In this document: positions 8,554 to 16,732 of the stretch, in pieces | Layout of the letters: each line of letters starts with the position of its first letter | Numbering within the stretch: position 1 is the stretch's first letter | Assembly (NCBI GenBank): GCA_017463245.1 | Contig: JAFTPN010000034.1 | Span: 1-64,000, forward strand | Length of the DNA: 64,000 bases | Direction of reading: 5' to 3' | Source: Clostridia bacterium | GTDB lineage: Bacteria; Bacillota; Clostridia; Christensenellales; Aristaeellaceae | Program-made: the position numbers and the translations under genes | Notes under the pieces: generated by a model | Told to the model about the DNA's origin: nothing | The model's input: the letters and a program-made list of their open reading frames with translations, nothing else | The model's database searches: none

Positions 8554-9210
8554 ATGAAACTTTATCCTTCCCTGATGTGCGTGGACTTCGCCAGGCTGCA
8601 CACCGAGATTCCTGCCCTGCACGATACCGGCATTGCGGGCTATCACATCGACATTATGGACGGCAACTTCGTGCCGAACTTCGCCCTGGGCAGCAATGAT
8701 ATCAAGGCCGTGGCCTCCCTTTCCGACAAGGAGCTGGATGTGCATCTGATGGTGAACAACGCCGATCAGGCCATCCATTCCTTCCTGAACCTGCCTGCCC
8801 ACCGCATCTGCTTCCACTACGAGGCCTGCGTGCATCACCACCGGGTGGTGAGCCTCATCAGGCAGAAGGGCATGAAGGCGGGCATCGCCATCAATCCCGG
8901 CACCTCGGTGAGCGTCCTTGCGGACATCCTGCCGGAATTGGACTTTGTGCTGGTGATGAGCGTGAACCCCGGTTTCGCCGGGCAGAAGTACCTGGACTTT
9001 ACCACCGGGAAGATGCGGGAGCTGGTGCGCATCCGCAACGAGCGTGGCCTCTCCTTCGAGATCGAAGTGGACGGCGCCACCGCCCCGGACAAAATCGAGA
9101 TGCTTTCCGCCATCGGCGTGGACAGCTTTGTGCTGGGCACCGCTGCGCTCTTCGGCAAGAATCGTCCCTATGGGGACATTGTGCCGGAGCTGCTGGCGCT
9201 GGAAAAGTAA
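8554..9210 (+). CDS. Ribulose-phosphate 3-epimerase family protein (pentulose/hexulose-phosphate epimerase)
   Basis: 218 residues with the Rpe barrel pattern: PSLMCVDF near the start, HIDIMDGNFVPNF (metal-binding His and Asp), DVHLMV, VLVMSVNPGFAGQ and EVDGA near the end. In Rpe the metal site uses two His and two Asp in exactly these blocks. Placement in a mannan operon, rather than with transketolase genes, suggests a ketohexose-6-phosphate epimerase such as allulose-6-phosphate 3-epimerase (AlsE), but sequence alone cannot separate the two. RBS AGGAG sits 7-9 bases before the ATG; 12 bases separate it from manA. Confidence 0.87.
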   Translation: MKLYPSLMCVDFARLHTEIPALHDTGIAGYHIDIMDGNFVPNFALGSNDIKAVASLSDKELDVHLMVNNADQAIHSFLNLPAHRICFHYEACVHHHRVVSLIRQKGMKAGIAINPGTSVSVLADILPELDFVLVMSVNPGFAGQKYLDFTTGKMRELVRIRNERGLSFEIEVDGATAPDKIEMLSAIGVDSFVLGTAALFGKNRPYGDIVPELLALEK

Positions 9211-9222
9211 GGAGGCTGCCTG

Positions 9223-10098
9223 ATGAATTACCTTGGCATTGACGTGGGCGGCAGCCGCATCAAGACTGGCGTGGTGAACGATGCGGGCGAGATCATCTGG
9301 AACGGTTCCATCGACATTCCAGATACCTTTGCAGGCTTCAAGCAGGCCATTATCGACCTGTATAACGAAAAGAAGGATGAATATGCCATCCGTGGCGTGG
9401 GCATTTCCTCCTGCGGCGGCATCAACCCCTATACCGGCGACGTGACCCCCTGCATCGCCCCCAAGCTGCAATACCTCATCGGCGAAAACTACTACGAGCT
9501 GAAAAAGCACATCCCCGTGCCCATTGCCCTGGAAAAGGACGGCAACTGCGCCGCCCTGGGCGAAAAGTGGACGGGCAGCGGGCAGGAACTGGAAAGCTAC
9601 TGCGCGCTGGTGCTGGGCACCGGCCTGGGTGGCGGCGTGATCTACAAAAACAAGGTCTACGAAGGTGCGCACTTCCTGGCGGGGGACGTGGGCTACGGCT
9701 TCCCCAGCTATGATGCGGAGGCTGGCTTCTCCGGGCTGTGCGCCCCGGTGCAGGTGGAGCAGCGCTATTTCGACCTGACTGGCCAGCGCAAGAACATTGC
9801 CCAGATGTGTGACACCCTCGAGGAAGACCTCATCGCCGCCCGGTGCTGCGATAGCTTCTTCAACCACCTGGCCAACACCATCATCACCATGCAGTACATT
9901 CTGGATCCCCAGGCCTTCCTGCTGGGCGGCGGCATCACCGCCTGGGAGCAGCTCATCCCGCTGCTGCAGGAGACGATCAACAGCCAGGTTGAATTCCGTG
10001 GCCTGCCGGTGACACCCGTGGTGAAGCGCTGCCGCCACATGAACGGCGCGAACCTCATCGGCGCGGTGTACAACCTGAAAATGAAGGAGGGTATCTGA
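9223..10098 (+). CDS. ROK-family sugar kinase without the zinc-binding motif
   Basis: 291 residues. The N-terminal phosphate loop (YLGIDVGGSRIKTGVV) and the ALVLGTGLGGGVI block identify the ROK group of sugar kinases. Catalytic Asp is expected in the segment IALEKDGNCAALGE (KD). The usual CxCGxxGCxE zinc loop is absent: the equivalent place reads AGFSGLCAPVQVEQ. Known ROK kinases lacking this site exist (for example some ManNAc/GlcNAc and BbgK-like kinases). By context it most likely phosphorylates mannose, feeding ManA. Strong RBS AAGGAGG; 12 bases behind the epimerase. Confidence 0.87.
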   Translation: MNYLGIDVGGSRIKTGVVNDAGEIIWNGSIDIPDTFAGFKQAIIDLYNEKKDEYAIRGVGISSCGGINPYTGDVTPCIAPKLQYLIGENYYELKKHIPVPIALEKDGNCAALGEKWTGSGQELESYCALVLGTGLGGGVIYKNKVYEGAHFLAGDVGYGFPSYDAEAGFSGLCAPVQVEQRYFDLTGQRKNIAQMCDTLEEDLIAARCCDSFFNHLANTIITMQYILDPQAFLLGGGITAWEQLIPLLQETINSQVEFRGLPVTPVVKRCRHMNGANLIGAVYNLKMKEGI

Positions 10099-10101
10099 CC
10101 C

Positions 10102-10524
10102 ATGCAGATCGTTCCCACGCTGAACTTTGCCGGTGGCTGCCGCGAGGCCATCCATATGTACGAGAAGGCCTTCGATGGCAAGATCACCTGCCTGGTTTCC
10201 TACCGCGACGCCAACGACCCCGCCTGGATGCCCCGGCTCACCGAGGAGCAGAAGGACTGGATCTATCACGCCGAGCTGGCGCTGGGGGACAAGCGCATCA
10301 TCATGAGCGACCACGCCGATCTGGACTTTAGCGTGTGCTACTCCAACTTCCTCACCATGATGTACGACACCAAAGAGCAGGTGCAGCGCGCCTACGAGAT
10401 CATGAAGGAGGGCAGCACCACCATCTACCCCATGGAGGCCACGCCCTACAGCTCCTGCCGGGTGGTGTTTGTGGACAGGTTCGGCATCCGCTGGGGCATT
10501 ATGACCGAGCAGACGGAACGGTAA
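10102..10524 (+). CDS. PhnB-like VOC-superfamily protein
   Basis: 140 residues of one PhnB-type glyoxalase fold: TLNFAGGCREAIHMYEKAF at the start and RVVFVDRFGIRWGIM at the end are the pair of signature strands. The metal ligands of true glyoxalases are not conserved in PhnB proteins and the function is generally unknown. It starts 3 bases after the ROK gene and ends the operon before a strong terminator. A similar short protein lies at 34490-34876. Confidence 0.82.
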   Translation: MQIVPTLNFAGGCREAIHMYEKAFDGKITCLVSYRDANDPAWMPRLTEEQKDWIYHAELALGDKRIIMSDHADLDFSVCYSNFLTMMYDTKEQVQRAYEIMKEGSTTIYPMEATPYSSCRVVFVDRFGIRWGIMTEQTER

Positions 10525-10525
10525 C

Positions 10526-10552
10526 AAAAAAGCGGCTTATGCCGCTTTTTTT
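10526..10552 (+). terminator. Terminator of the GH1-manA operon
   Basis: AAAAAGCGGC / GCCGCTTTTT stem with a short loop and a T run directly after the stop codon of the PhnB-like gene. Confidence 0.9.
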
Positions 10553-10591
10553 GCATGGAAAATCATTCACGGAAATTTACAGAATCGTACA

Positions 10592-10620
10592 TTTACTTGC
10601 GGAAATGAACATGATATCAT
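10592..10620 (+). promoter_or_regulatory. Candidate promoter of the Na/Pi transporter gene
   Basis: TTTACT (10592-10597), 17-base spacer, TATCAT (10615-10620), 63 bases before the start codon. Confidence 0.45.
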
Positions 10621-10683
10621 GAACGCGTATAGAAGCATAGAAAGAGTGGAAAGAAAAGAAAGAATTGCGGAGGGATCGCAAGA

Positions 10684-12330
10684 ATGAGCATCATGAATGT
10701 ATTTTCGCTGCTGGGCGGCCTGGGCATGTTCCTCTTCGGCATGAAGATCATGGGCGACGGCCTGGAGAAAGCCGCTGGCAACCGCCTGAAAAAGCTCCTG
10801 GGCATTGTGACCCACAACCGGGTGCTGGCCATGCTGGCCGGTCTGGTGATCACCGCGGTGATCCAGTCCTCCTCGGCCACCACGGTGATGGTGGTGGGCT
10901 TCGTCAACGCGGCGCTGATCAACCTCACCCAGGCGGTGGGCGTTATCATGGGTGCCAACATCGGCACCACGGTGACCTCGCTCCTCCTGTCGGTGAAGAT
11001 CGACTTTGCCGCCGTGTTTGCCTGCATCGGTCTCATCCTGACCATGCTGCCCAAGAAGGCTAACACCGCCCGCCAGTTTGGCGATATCTGCCTGGGTCTG
11101 GGCATTCTGTTTGTGGGTATGAACACCATGTCCGCCGCCATGAAGCCTTTGCAGGACTGGGATGTGTTCACCAATGCCATGGTGGGCATCACCAACCCCA
11201 TTGTGGGCGTGCTGGTGGGCGCTGTTATCACCGCGGTGATCCAGTCCTCCTCCGCCAGCGTGGGTATTTTGCAGGCGCTGGCCGGTGAAGGCCTCATCCC
11301 CCTGAAGGGCTCCATGTTCATCCTCTTTGGCCAGAACATCGGCACCTGCGTCACCGCGCTGATCGCCTCCGCCGGCACCGGCACCAATGCCAGGCGCGCC
11401 GCTGTGGTGCATCTTTTGTTCAATGTCATCGGCGCTGTGCTGTTCACGGTGCTCACGGTGCTGCTGCCCCTGGATCAATGGATCATCAGCCTGGCGCCGG
11501 AGAACCTGCGCTTGCAGATCGCCTTTATCCACATCATCTTCAACGTTACCACCACCGCGCTGATGCTGCCCCTGGCCAAGCTGCTGGAGAAGGCCGCCTG
11601 CCTGCTGGTGCCGGAGAAGCACTCCGGCGAGGGCGTGGCCGAACTCATGCACCTCAAGTATTTCGACGAGCGCCTGCTGAACACGCCGCCCATTGCCGCT
11701 GCCCAGCTGTTCAAGGAAGTGCAGCGCATGGGCGAGATCGCCCTGAGCAACTTTACCGGCGCTGTGTCCTGCTTTGAAAGCTGGGACGAGGCGCGGGTGG
11801 AGGAGATCAACCGCAACGAAGAGGTGCTGGACTACCTGAACAAGGAGATCACCTCCTGCCTGGTGGAGGTTCGCGGCCTTGACCTGAACGAAGAGGACGC
11901 TCACATGGTGGGCAGCCTCTTCCATGTGGTGAACGACTGGGAGCGCGTGGGCGACCATGCCATCAACGTGCTGGACGCCGCCCGCACCCGTCAGGAGCAG
12001 GAGATCAAGTTCTCCGCCAAGGCCGTGGCCGAGCTGGAAAACCTCTCCAGCATGGTGATGGATCAGCTGAACACCGCCACCGAGCTCTTCCTCACCCAGA
12101 GCGACGATGCCGCCACCATCCAGCTGGTGGAGGACAAGGAGCAGGAGATCGACGACCTCACCGAGGCGCTGCGCATCCACCACGTGGAGCGCGTGAAGAA
12201 CAAGAAATGCTCCGCCAAAAACGGCATGCTCTACCTGGACATCCTCACCAACCTGGAGCGCATCGGCGACCACGCCGAAAACATCGCCACCTCCACCCAG
12301 CGGTTGGTTCCCATCAACAACAAGTGGTGA
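10684..12330 (+). CDS. Na+/phosphate cotransporter (NptA-like) with C-terminal PhoU domain
   Basis: 548 residues. Two inverted Na/Pi-cotransporter repeats each carry the hallmark QSSSA motif (AVIQSSSATTVMVVGF near 57 and AVIQSSSASVGILQAL near 180) with GANIGTT and GQNIGTC partners, within about nine hydrophobic helices up to residue 310. Residues about 340-545 form a PhoU-like helical domain (NDWERVGDHAINV and LERIGDHAENIA are the two metal-binding ERIGD blocks). The protein imports phosphate with sodium across the membrane; the PhoU part probably senses or gates. RBS GGAGG. Monocistronic by its flanks: promoter before, hairpins right after the stop. Confidence 0.92.
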   Translation: MSIMNVFSLLGGLGMFLFGMKIMGDGLEKAAGNRLKKLLGIVTHNRVLAMLAGLVITAVIQSSSATTVMVVGFVNAALINLTQAVGVIMGANIGTTVTSLLLSVKIDFAAVFACIGLILTMLPKKANTARQFGDICLGLGILFVGMNTMSAAMKPLQDWDVFTNAMVGITNPIVGVLVGAVITAVIQSSSASVGILQALAGEGLIPLKGSMFILFGQNIGTCVTALIASAGTGTNARRAAVVHLLFNVIGAVLFTVLTVLLPLDQWIISLAPENLRLQIAFIHIIFNVTTTALMLPLAKLLEKAACLLVPEKHSGEGVAELMHLKYFDERLLNTPPIAAAQLFKEVQRMGEIALSNFTGAVSCFESWDEARVEEINRNEEVLDYLNKEITSCLVEVRGLDLNEEDAHMVGSLFHVVNDWERVGDHAINVLDAARTRQEQEIKFSAKAVAELENLSSMVMDQLNTATELFLTQSDDAATIQLVEDKEQEIDDLTEALRIHHVERVKNKKCSAKNGMLYLDILTNLERIGDHAENIATSTQRLVPINNKW

Positions 12331-12507
12331 CCAGAGGGGACTTTGTCCCCTCTGGACTCCCCAAGCAGAGGGCTCTGCCCTCTGCACTCCCGGTCAGGGC
12401 TCTGCCCTGACAACCCGCGAAGGGCCGTTCGGCCCTTTCGAAACCCATTCGGCGATGGCCGGGTGGGTTTTTCTTTGCGGGGGTCACGGCGCATAACGGA
12501 TGCGCCG
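12331..12507. repeat. Tandem hairpin array with three-base loops, directly after a stop codon
   Basis: Five stem-loops follow without a gap from the stop codon: 12331-12355 (CCAGAGGGGAC, loop TTT), 12365-12385 (GCAGAGGGC, loop TCT), 12393-12411 (GTCAGGGC, loop TCT), about 12418-12440 (GAAGGGCC) and, after the terminator, 12487-12507 (CGGCGCA). Stem sequences differ while architecture and the spacers (ACTCCC, AACCCGC) recur. The block from 12393 onward has the same order of parts as 54147-54335. Confidence 0.8.
12441..12473 (+). terminator. Terminator embedded in the hairpin array
   Basis: AACCCA..CGGC / GCCG..TGGGTTTTT stem-loop with T run. The same unit, with a changed stem, recurs at 54247-54279. 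Confidence 0.65.
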
Positions 12508-12529
12508 CGACGCGGAGATTGCGGCTTTC

Positions 12530-12642
12530 CACCTCATCAGTCGCTGCGGCGACAGCTTCCCCTCAAGGGGAAGCCAAGGCAAGGCCATGCAAAAGCCTTC
12601 CCCTTGAGGGGAAGGTGGCCGTTAGGCCGGATGAGGTGGAAA
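12530..12642. repeat. Inverted pair of type-A palindromic repeats
   Basis: One copy (12533-12572, CCACCTCATCAGTC, a hairpin, then CTTCCCCTCAAGGGGAAG) faces a reverse copy (12594-12640, ending GGATGAGGTGG). Further copies of this family lie at 31749-31835, 41478-41523, 41570-41613 and 58450-58683. Confidence 0.75.
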
Positions 12643-12677
12643 CTCGCATGATGTGCCAAGTTGCAAGGAAATGCAAA

Positions 12678-12768
12678 TGTAGGGGCGAACTGTGTTCGCC
12701 CGCCCCGCTGCACCTTTTGCCTACTGTGCATATGTGCAACGTGCGGGCGATCACAGATCGCCCCTACA
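12678..12768 (-). mobile_element. 91-bp MITE-like element, copy 1
   Basis: Both ends are inverted repeats beginning TGTAGGGGCGA, each extended into a small hairpin. Its reverse complement differs from 29517-29607 at only about five of 91 positions by eye. No coding capacity. The remainder of the interval, 12769-12866, has no feature I can name; 12867-12889 (CTTAAGGGAT) is one more hairpin. Confidence 0.75.
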
Positions 12769-12898
12769 GGTGTGCGTTAACGCCGCTTTCTCGCGTCGCG
12801 GCGCGACCGTATTCGCGCCGTGCCCCCTGCTTATGTGCGCACGCAGCGCCATCCCCGAAAGGGATTCTTAAGGGATGAAATCCCTTAAGCAGGGGAGT

Positions 12899-12923
12899 CC
12901 AGAGGGGACAGCGTCCCCTCTGG
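12899..12923 (-). repeat. Stop-codon-adjacent hairpin, same stem as 12331-12355
   Basis: CCAGAGGGGAC, loop AGC, GTCCCCTCTGG, two bases from the stop codon of the minus-strand 12926 gene. The identical stem abuts the stop of the convergent gene at 12331, so the intergenic region is bracketed by the same hairpin. Confidence 0.75.
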
Positions 12924-12925
12924 CG

Positions 12926-15922
12926 TTATTCTCCGCTCTCCACCATCCACATTACACCTGCCTCTGTGAGGCTGGTGGTCAGGTAGCGGTGGGTGTACAT
13001 CACGCAGGGATACTCCGCCTGTGCCAGTTCATCCTTGGCAAAGGGCTGCACCAGCGTGCTTTCCAGCTTGCGGGTGCCCTGGTCGTTGGCCATGCCCAGG
13101 GTGAAGCGGGTGGCGAAGCTCTGCTCGTCGTAGCGCTGCATGGTTTTCAGCAGCTCGGCTACGGGCTCCACGTCCATGGCGATGGTCAGGCCGGGGAGGC
13201 GATTTGTGATGTCGATGCTCTCCCGCCCGATGAGCATATATGCGCCCACCTGCCAGCCCTGGCTTACGGGCTGCAGACCCTGGGCGGTGCTTTCGGCGGG
13301 GATCAAGTCCAGCCGGAACCGCACCGCGGCCAAGGTACCCCGGTGCTGCTTCACCAGCTGCTCCATCTCCGGGGTGAGGAAGCTGCTGATGGGCACGGTG
13401 AGCGCCACCTCGCCATTGCTGACGGAGAGGGCGTCTACGCCCAGCTCCTGCAAGTGGCGCAGGGCGGTGACGCCCATGCGCAGGTAGCGTCCGGTGCGCA
13501 GGGGCTGGCCGCTCAGGTCGGTCTGATAGCCGCCGTCCTTGTTCAGCTCCGCCTCGGCGCGCAACCGCAGCAGCACCTGATCGGTCTCCTGGTTCCAGGT
13601 CAGGGAGGGATGGAACGGCCGCACCTTGTCGTCAGCGCTGCCGAACATCACCTGGCCAAAGCTGCTCCAGCGCACATTCAGGGTGTCCTGGGCGTTGAGC
13701 ATCACATACAGCGTCCGGCCATCGGCGCGGGCGATCTCCTGCTTCACGGGGCGCAGCACTTCATACACGCCGCCGCCACCCACCGCAGGGGCGGGCAGGA
13801 TGGTGAATGTCGGCGCATCGGAGGCGATGCGCAGCCGATAGTAGTCCGCCGCCACAAAGCCATCGGTCAGGAAGGCATAGCTGCCCACCTCTTCGCCGCT
13901 CTGGCGGGTCAGTTCGCCGCTGAGGGCGTCCCCCTCCAGAAGACCCTTCACCGTGTAGCTGAACACAGGATCCTTCTCGCCCGCGTACTTCTCCTGATTG
14001 GCCTCCGGGCTGATGGTCAGCACCGCCTTGGTGATGGCAAAGGGGATCTCCACCGTGCCGGGCAGCCAGGTGGCGCTGCCTTCCGGGATGGTGACGTGCA
14101 TGGTGTAATTGCCCACCTGCACGGGCTTGCCGCTGCTATTCAGGTGCTTGCCTGTGTAGCGCACCTCCGCCTCTTCTGGGATGTCCAGCCGGTTGCGGTA
14201 GGCCTTGCCGGTGTAGGCTGCATCGGCTGAGGCGTCGGTTGTCCAGGGTTTGCGGGTGGTGATGTGCAGCAGTTCGCCAAACTGGAAGCCGTCTGCCGAT
14301 TCCGCCGTCAGCGCCGCGCCCTCCGCATTGCAGGCGTAGACCCGCAGGCTCACAGTTTGTCCGGGGGTAAGTCCGGTGATGGTCACCTGGCCGCCGCTGC
14401 CCGCAAAGCGCAGGGCATCGGGGACGTAATCGTCCGGCAGCTGCTGGGGGGCATCCCCCGCCAGCGCCTGCACGCCCACGGTTTTTGCGCCCTCGCAGGC
14501 GAAGGTCACGGTCACGGCGTCGCCGCTGTCGGTGGCCTGCACGTTCTGAATGGTCAGGCCGGGGATGGCCGCCGCGCTGCCGTTCATCACTACGCCCGTG
14601 TAGACCGTCTGCCCGTCGCTGGCGGCAATGCCCCAGCCCTCCAGGCTGCCTGTGTCGTGCAGGTAAATCACGCCCTGGGCGTCGGTGGTATATTCGCTGC
14701 GGGTCTCGCCGATCTGCACCGTCATGGCGGTATTCGCCACAGCCTGCCCCTGGGCGTCCTTCACGGTGAGGAACACCGGCACCGCCGTGGGTGCGGGGGT
14801 GTCCGTGGGCAAAGGTTCTTCCGTGGGAGGAACCTCCGTGGGTGCGGGTGTCTCCGTAGGTGCAGGCGTTTCGGTGGGTTCGGGTGTGCTGGTGGCGGGC
14901 GGAGCGATCTCCGTCAGGGTCACCGCCAGGGTTTCGCCCTCCAGGGCGGCTGTCCACTCGCGGCCCTCCTGTGGTGCAGGGAGCCACAGGTGGAGCTGGC
15001 CATCTTCGTGGGGGCAAGTAGCATTCCACTTCTCGCCGTTTACCGTCACCGCCGCCATGCCTTCGGCCGGGAAGGCGATCCGCTGGCGGCCGGCGGCCTC
15101 CTTCAATTCAGCCAGCACGCTGCCGCCGGTGATGCTGATCTTCCCCGGGCTCGCTTCCGGGCGCTTCACTTGGTCAATGGTCAGCGCGCCGCCCTCGGGG
15201 ATGCGCACCTCGTTGTCGCTGCCCAGGGTGAGCAGCTCAAGCTTGCTTTGGCCGCGCAGTTTCAGGGTCAGGGAGGCATGGTCGCCCAGGCGAAGTTCCC
15301 TGGCGGTGACCTCCGTCATGGTCAGCACCACCAGGCGGTTGGGAGCGATGGTCAGCACCCCGCCGCTGCCGGTGACCTGATAGCTGCCGCTGCGGTAGAT
15401 GGTGGCGTCGCCCTTGCCCAGGTCGATGGTATTGCTGCGCACGGTGCGCGCCATGCCGCCTGCGCCGCCACGCTGCAGGGCGTCCTGCTGATCCAGCAGC
15501 CAGCGTCCCTTGTCGCACAGGGGGATCTCCAGCCCGTTGGCGTCCAACCCGATGTGCCAGCAGCTTTCGGCCTCGCACAGCGGTGCTTGCTGGCACAGCT
15601 CGTTGGCATGGTCGCACAGCGCCTCATCCCAGGGTTCCGGGGTGGGCGCGGGCTCCGGGGTGAGTTCCGGCGCCGGTTCGACCGTTGGCTCTGCCGTCGG
15701 TTCTTCGGTCGGTTCCGCCGTGATCTCCGGCGTGGGTTCCGCCGTGGGCTCTGCCGTTGGCTCAGCGGTAGGTTCCTCCGTGGGAATTTCCGTGGGTTCC
15801 GCCGTCGGCTCCGCTGTGGGTGCCGGGGTGGCGATGTCGCTGGGTGTGGCGATGTCCTCCGCCACGGCCATATTTCCCAGCAGCAGGCATAGGGTGAGCA
15901 GCAATGCCAGATAGCGCTTCAT
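12926..15922 (-). CDS. Large secreted protein with Pro-Thr-Glu linkers and MBG-type Ig-like domains
   Basis: 998 residues with signal peptide (MKRYLALLLTLCLLLGNMAVAED). A PT(E/A)EPT-rich linker covers about residues 22-95 and a second one about 345-385. Between them is a beta-rich region resembling right-handed repeat or carbohydrate-binding modules. From about 560 to 690 lie MBG-like bacterial Ig domains (RLDIPEEAEVRYTGK..., ...KAVLTISPEANQEKYAGEKD; the K(Y)AGEKDPVFSYTV motif is characteristic). The last 250 residues resemble a beta-sandwich of unknown family. No LPXTG anchor or C-terminal membrane helix is seen, so it is probably released or held non-covalently. Surface adhesion or polysaccharide binding is a reasonable but unproven role. 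RBS GGGAGG 8 bases before ATG. Confidence 0.85.
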   Translation of the reverse strand: MKRYLALLLTLCLLLGNMAVAEDIATPSDIATPAPTAEPTAEPTEIPTEEPTAEPTAEPTAEPTPEITAEPTEEPTAEPTVEPAPELTPEPAPTPEPWDEALCDHANELCQQAPLCEAESCWHIGLDANGLEIPLCDKGRWLLDQQDALQRGGAGGMARTVRSNTIDLGKGDATIYRSGSYQVTGSGGVLTIAPNRLVVLTMTEVTARELRLGDHASLTLKLRGQSKLELLTLGSDNEVRIPEGGALTIDQVKRPEASPGKISITGGSVLAELKEAAGRQRIAFPAEGMAAVTVNGEKWNATCPHEDGQLHLWLPAPQEGREWTAALEGETLAVTLTEIAPPATSTPEPTETPAPTETPAPTEVPPTEEPLPTDTPAPTAVPVFLTVKDAQGQAVANTAMTVQIGETRSEYTTDAQGVIYLHDTGSLEGWGIAASDGQTVYTGVVMNGSAAAIPGLTIQNVQATDSGDAVTVTFACEGAKTVGVQALAGDAPQQLPDDYVPDALRFAGSGGQVTITGLTPGQTVSLRVYACNAEGAALTAESADGFQFGELLHITTRKPWTTDASADAAYTGKAYRNRLDIPEEAEVRYTGKHLNSSGKPVQVGNYTMHVTIPEGSATWLPGTVEIPFAITKAVLTISPEANQEKYAGEKDPVFSYTVKGLLEGDALSGELTRQSGEEVGSYAFLTDGFVAADYYRLRIASDAPTFTILPAPAVGGGGVYEVLRPVKQEIARADGRTLYVMLNAQDTLNVRWSSFGQVMFGSADDKVRPFHPSLTWNQETDQVLLRLRAEAELNKDGGYQTDLSGQPLRTGRYLRMGVTALRHLQELGVDALSVSNGEVALTVPISSFLTPEMEQLVKQHRGTLAAVRFRLDLIPAESTAQGLQPVSQGWQVGAYMLIGRESIDITNRLPGLTIAMDVEPVAELLKTMQRYDEQSFATRFTLGMANDQGTRKLESTLVQPFAKDELAQAEYPCVMYTHRYLTTSLTEAGVMWMVESGE

Positions 15923-15956
15923 GATGCGACCTCCCTGTCAGGTATCTCTGCAAAAG

Positions 15957-15994
15957 AAAACGCATGGGAATGGCAAATTCTTCCCATGCGTTTT
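15957..15994 (-). terminator. Terminator of the L,D-transpeptidase/cvpA transcript
   Basis: AAAACGCATGGGAA pairs with TTCCCATGCGTTTT; on the minus strand it ends in TTTTCTTTT, just behind the cvpA stop codon. Confidence 0.88.
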
Positions 15995-15999
15995 GATAT

Positions 16000-16710
16000 T
16001 TACAGTTTTCCGTTCATGATCCCCAATATCAGGTTGCCGTTGTTGAAGATGGGCGCCAGCGTGCTTTGCTCAAACAGCTCGGCGATCATGTCGATGGGCA
16101 CCACCGTTTGCACCAGCGGCACCAGGGCGAACACCGCATAGCAGATCACCGCGCCCCGCAGAAAGCCGAAGATGCCGCCCGCCAGCCAGTCCAGCTGCTT
16201 GAGGACGGGGAAGCGGAAGATGGCCTTGAGCATGTTCACCACCAGCGCCAGCGCCAGGTAGATCAGCGCAAAGCAGAGCAGGAAGCAGATGATGTTGATG
16301 CAGGCGGTGAGGATGGTCTGGCTCACATAATCCGCCACGGTGTCGATGCCGGAGTTGATGCCGTAGACCTGCTGCTCCAGGTTCACCTGCAAAAGGGTGT
16401 CCAGGGGCGGGGGCAATTGCACCTTGGCCACGATCTCCGCGATCTTGCTCTGGGTCAGGGTGGCCACGTTGGTCAGCGCCAGCTCCAGGTCGCCCAGGCG
16501 GGAGGATGCATCGGTGTAGTGCAGCAGGGTGCGCACCAGCTCCTGGTTGCCCTGGATCAGCGCCGCCGCCTTGGGGTATAGGATGAAGGACAGGATCAGC
16601 GATACCAGGCAGCCGCCGCTGTTCAGCACCGTGCTGACAAACCCCCGGTAGAACCCGAAGAGGATGCTCAGTCCCAATACGCCCAGCACCACATAGTCAA
16701 CAATGTTCAT
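16000..16710 (-). CDS. cvpA: CvpA-family membrane protein
   Basis: 236 residues. The N-terminus (MNIVDYVVLGVLGLSILFGFYRGF) with its Asp in helix 1 and the G..RGF turn is the CvpA family signature; about four transmembrane helices are predicted, two at the start (5-25, 30-47) and two after a 90-residue extracytoplasmic segment (about 125-185). The name comes from colicin V production in E. coli, but the family is broadly conserved and linked to envelope maintenance. It starts 22 bases behind the L,D-transpeptidase gene with AGGAGG, so the pair is an operon of cell-envelope genes. Confidence 0.85.
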   Translation of the reverse strand: MNIVDYVVLGVLGLSILFGFYRGFVSTVLNSGGCLVSLILSFILYPKAAALIQGNQELVRTLLHYTDASSRLGDLELALTNVATLTQSKIAEIVAKVQLPPPLDTLLQVNLEQQVYGINSGIDTVADYVSQTILTACINIICFLLCFALIYLALALVVNMLKAIFRFPVLKQLDWLAGGIFGFLRGAVICYAVFALVPLVQTVVPIDMIAELFEQSTLAPIFNNGNLILGIMNGKL

Positions 16711-16732
16711 GGATTACCTCCTGTGGGGGAGA

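Noticed and set aside
6175..10527. A 1450-codon open frame antisense to the GH1-manA operon
   Set aside because: It mirrors the codon bias of the real genes on the plus strand, has low-complexity His/Gly/Val-rich text, no RBS and no domain. The same applies to the long antisense frame over 49275-54254.
12769..12866. Small coding genes in the 12.3-12.9 kb region
   Set aside because: The open frames there are translations of palindromic repeats, without RBS or any family resemblance.
15640..15850. Short tandem repeats (GGTTCCGCCGT-like)
   Set aside because: They are codons of the Pro-Thr-Glu linker of the secreted MBG protein, not an independent DNA repeat.
16000..16710. Colicin V production gene as a bacteriocin locus
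   Set aside because: CvpA is a general envelope protein family; no bacteriocin precursor or export genes are present.
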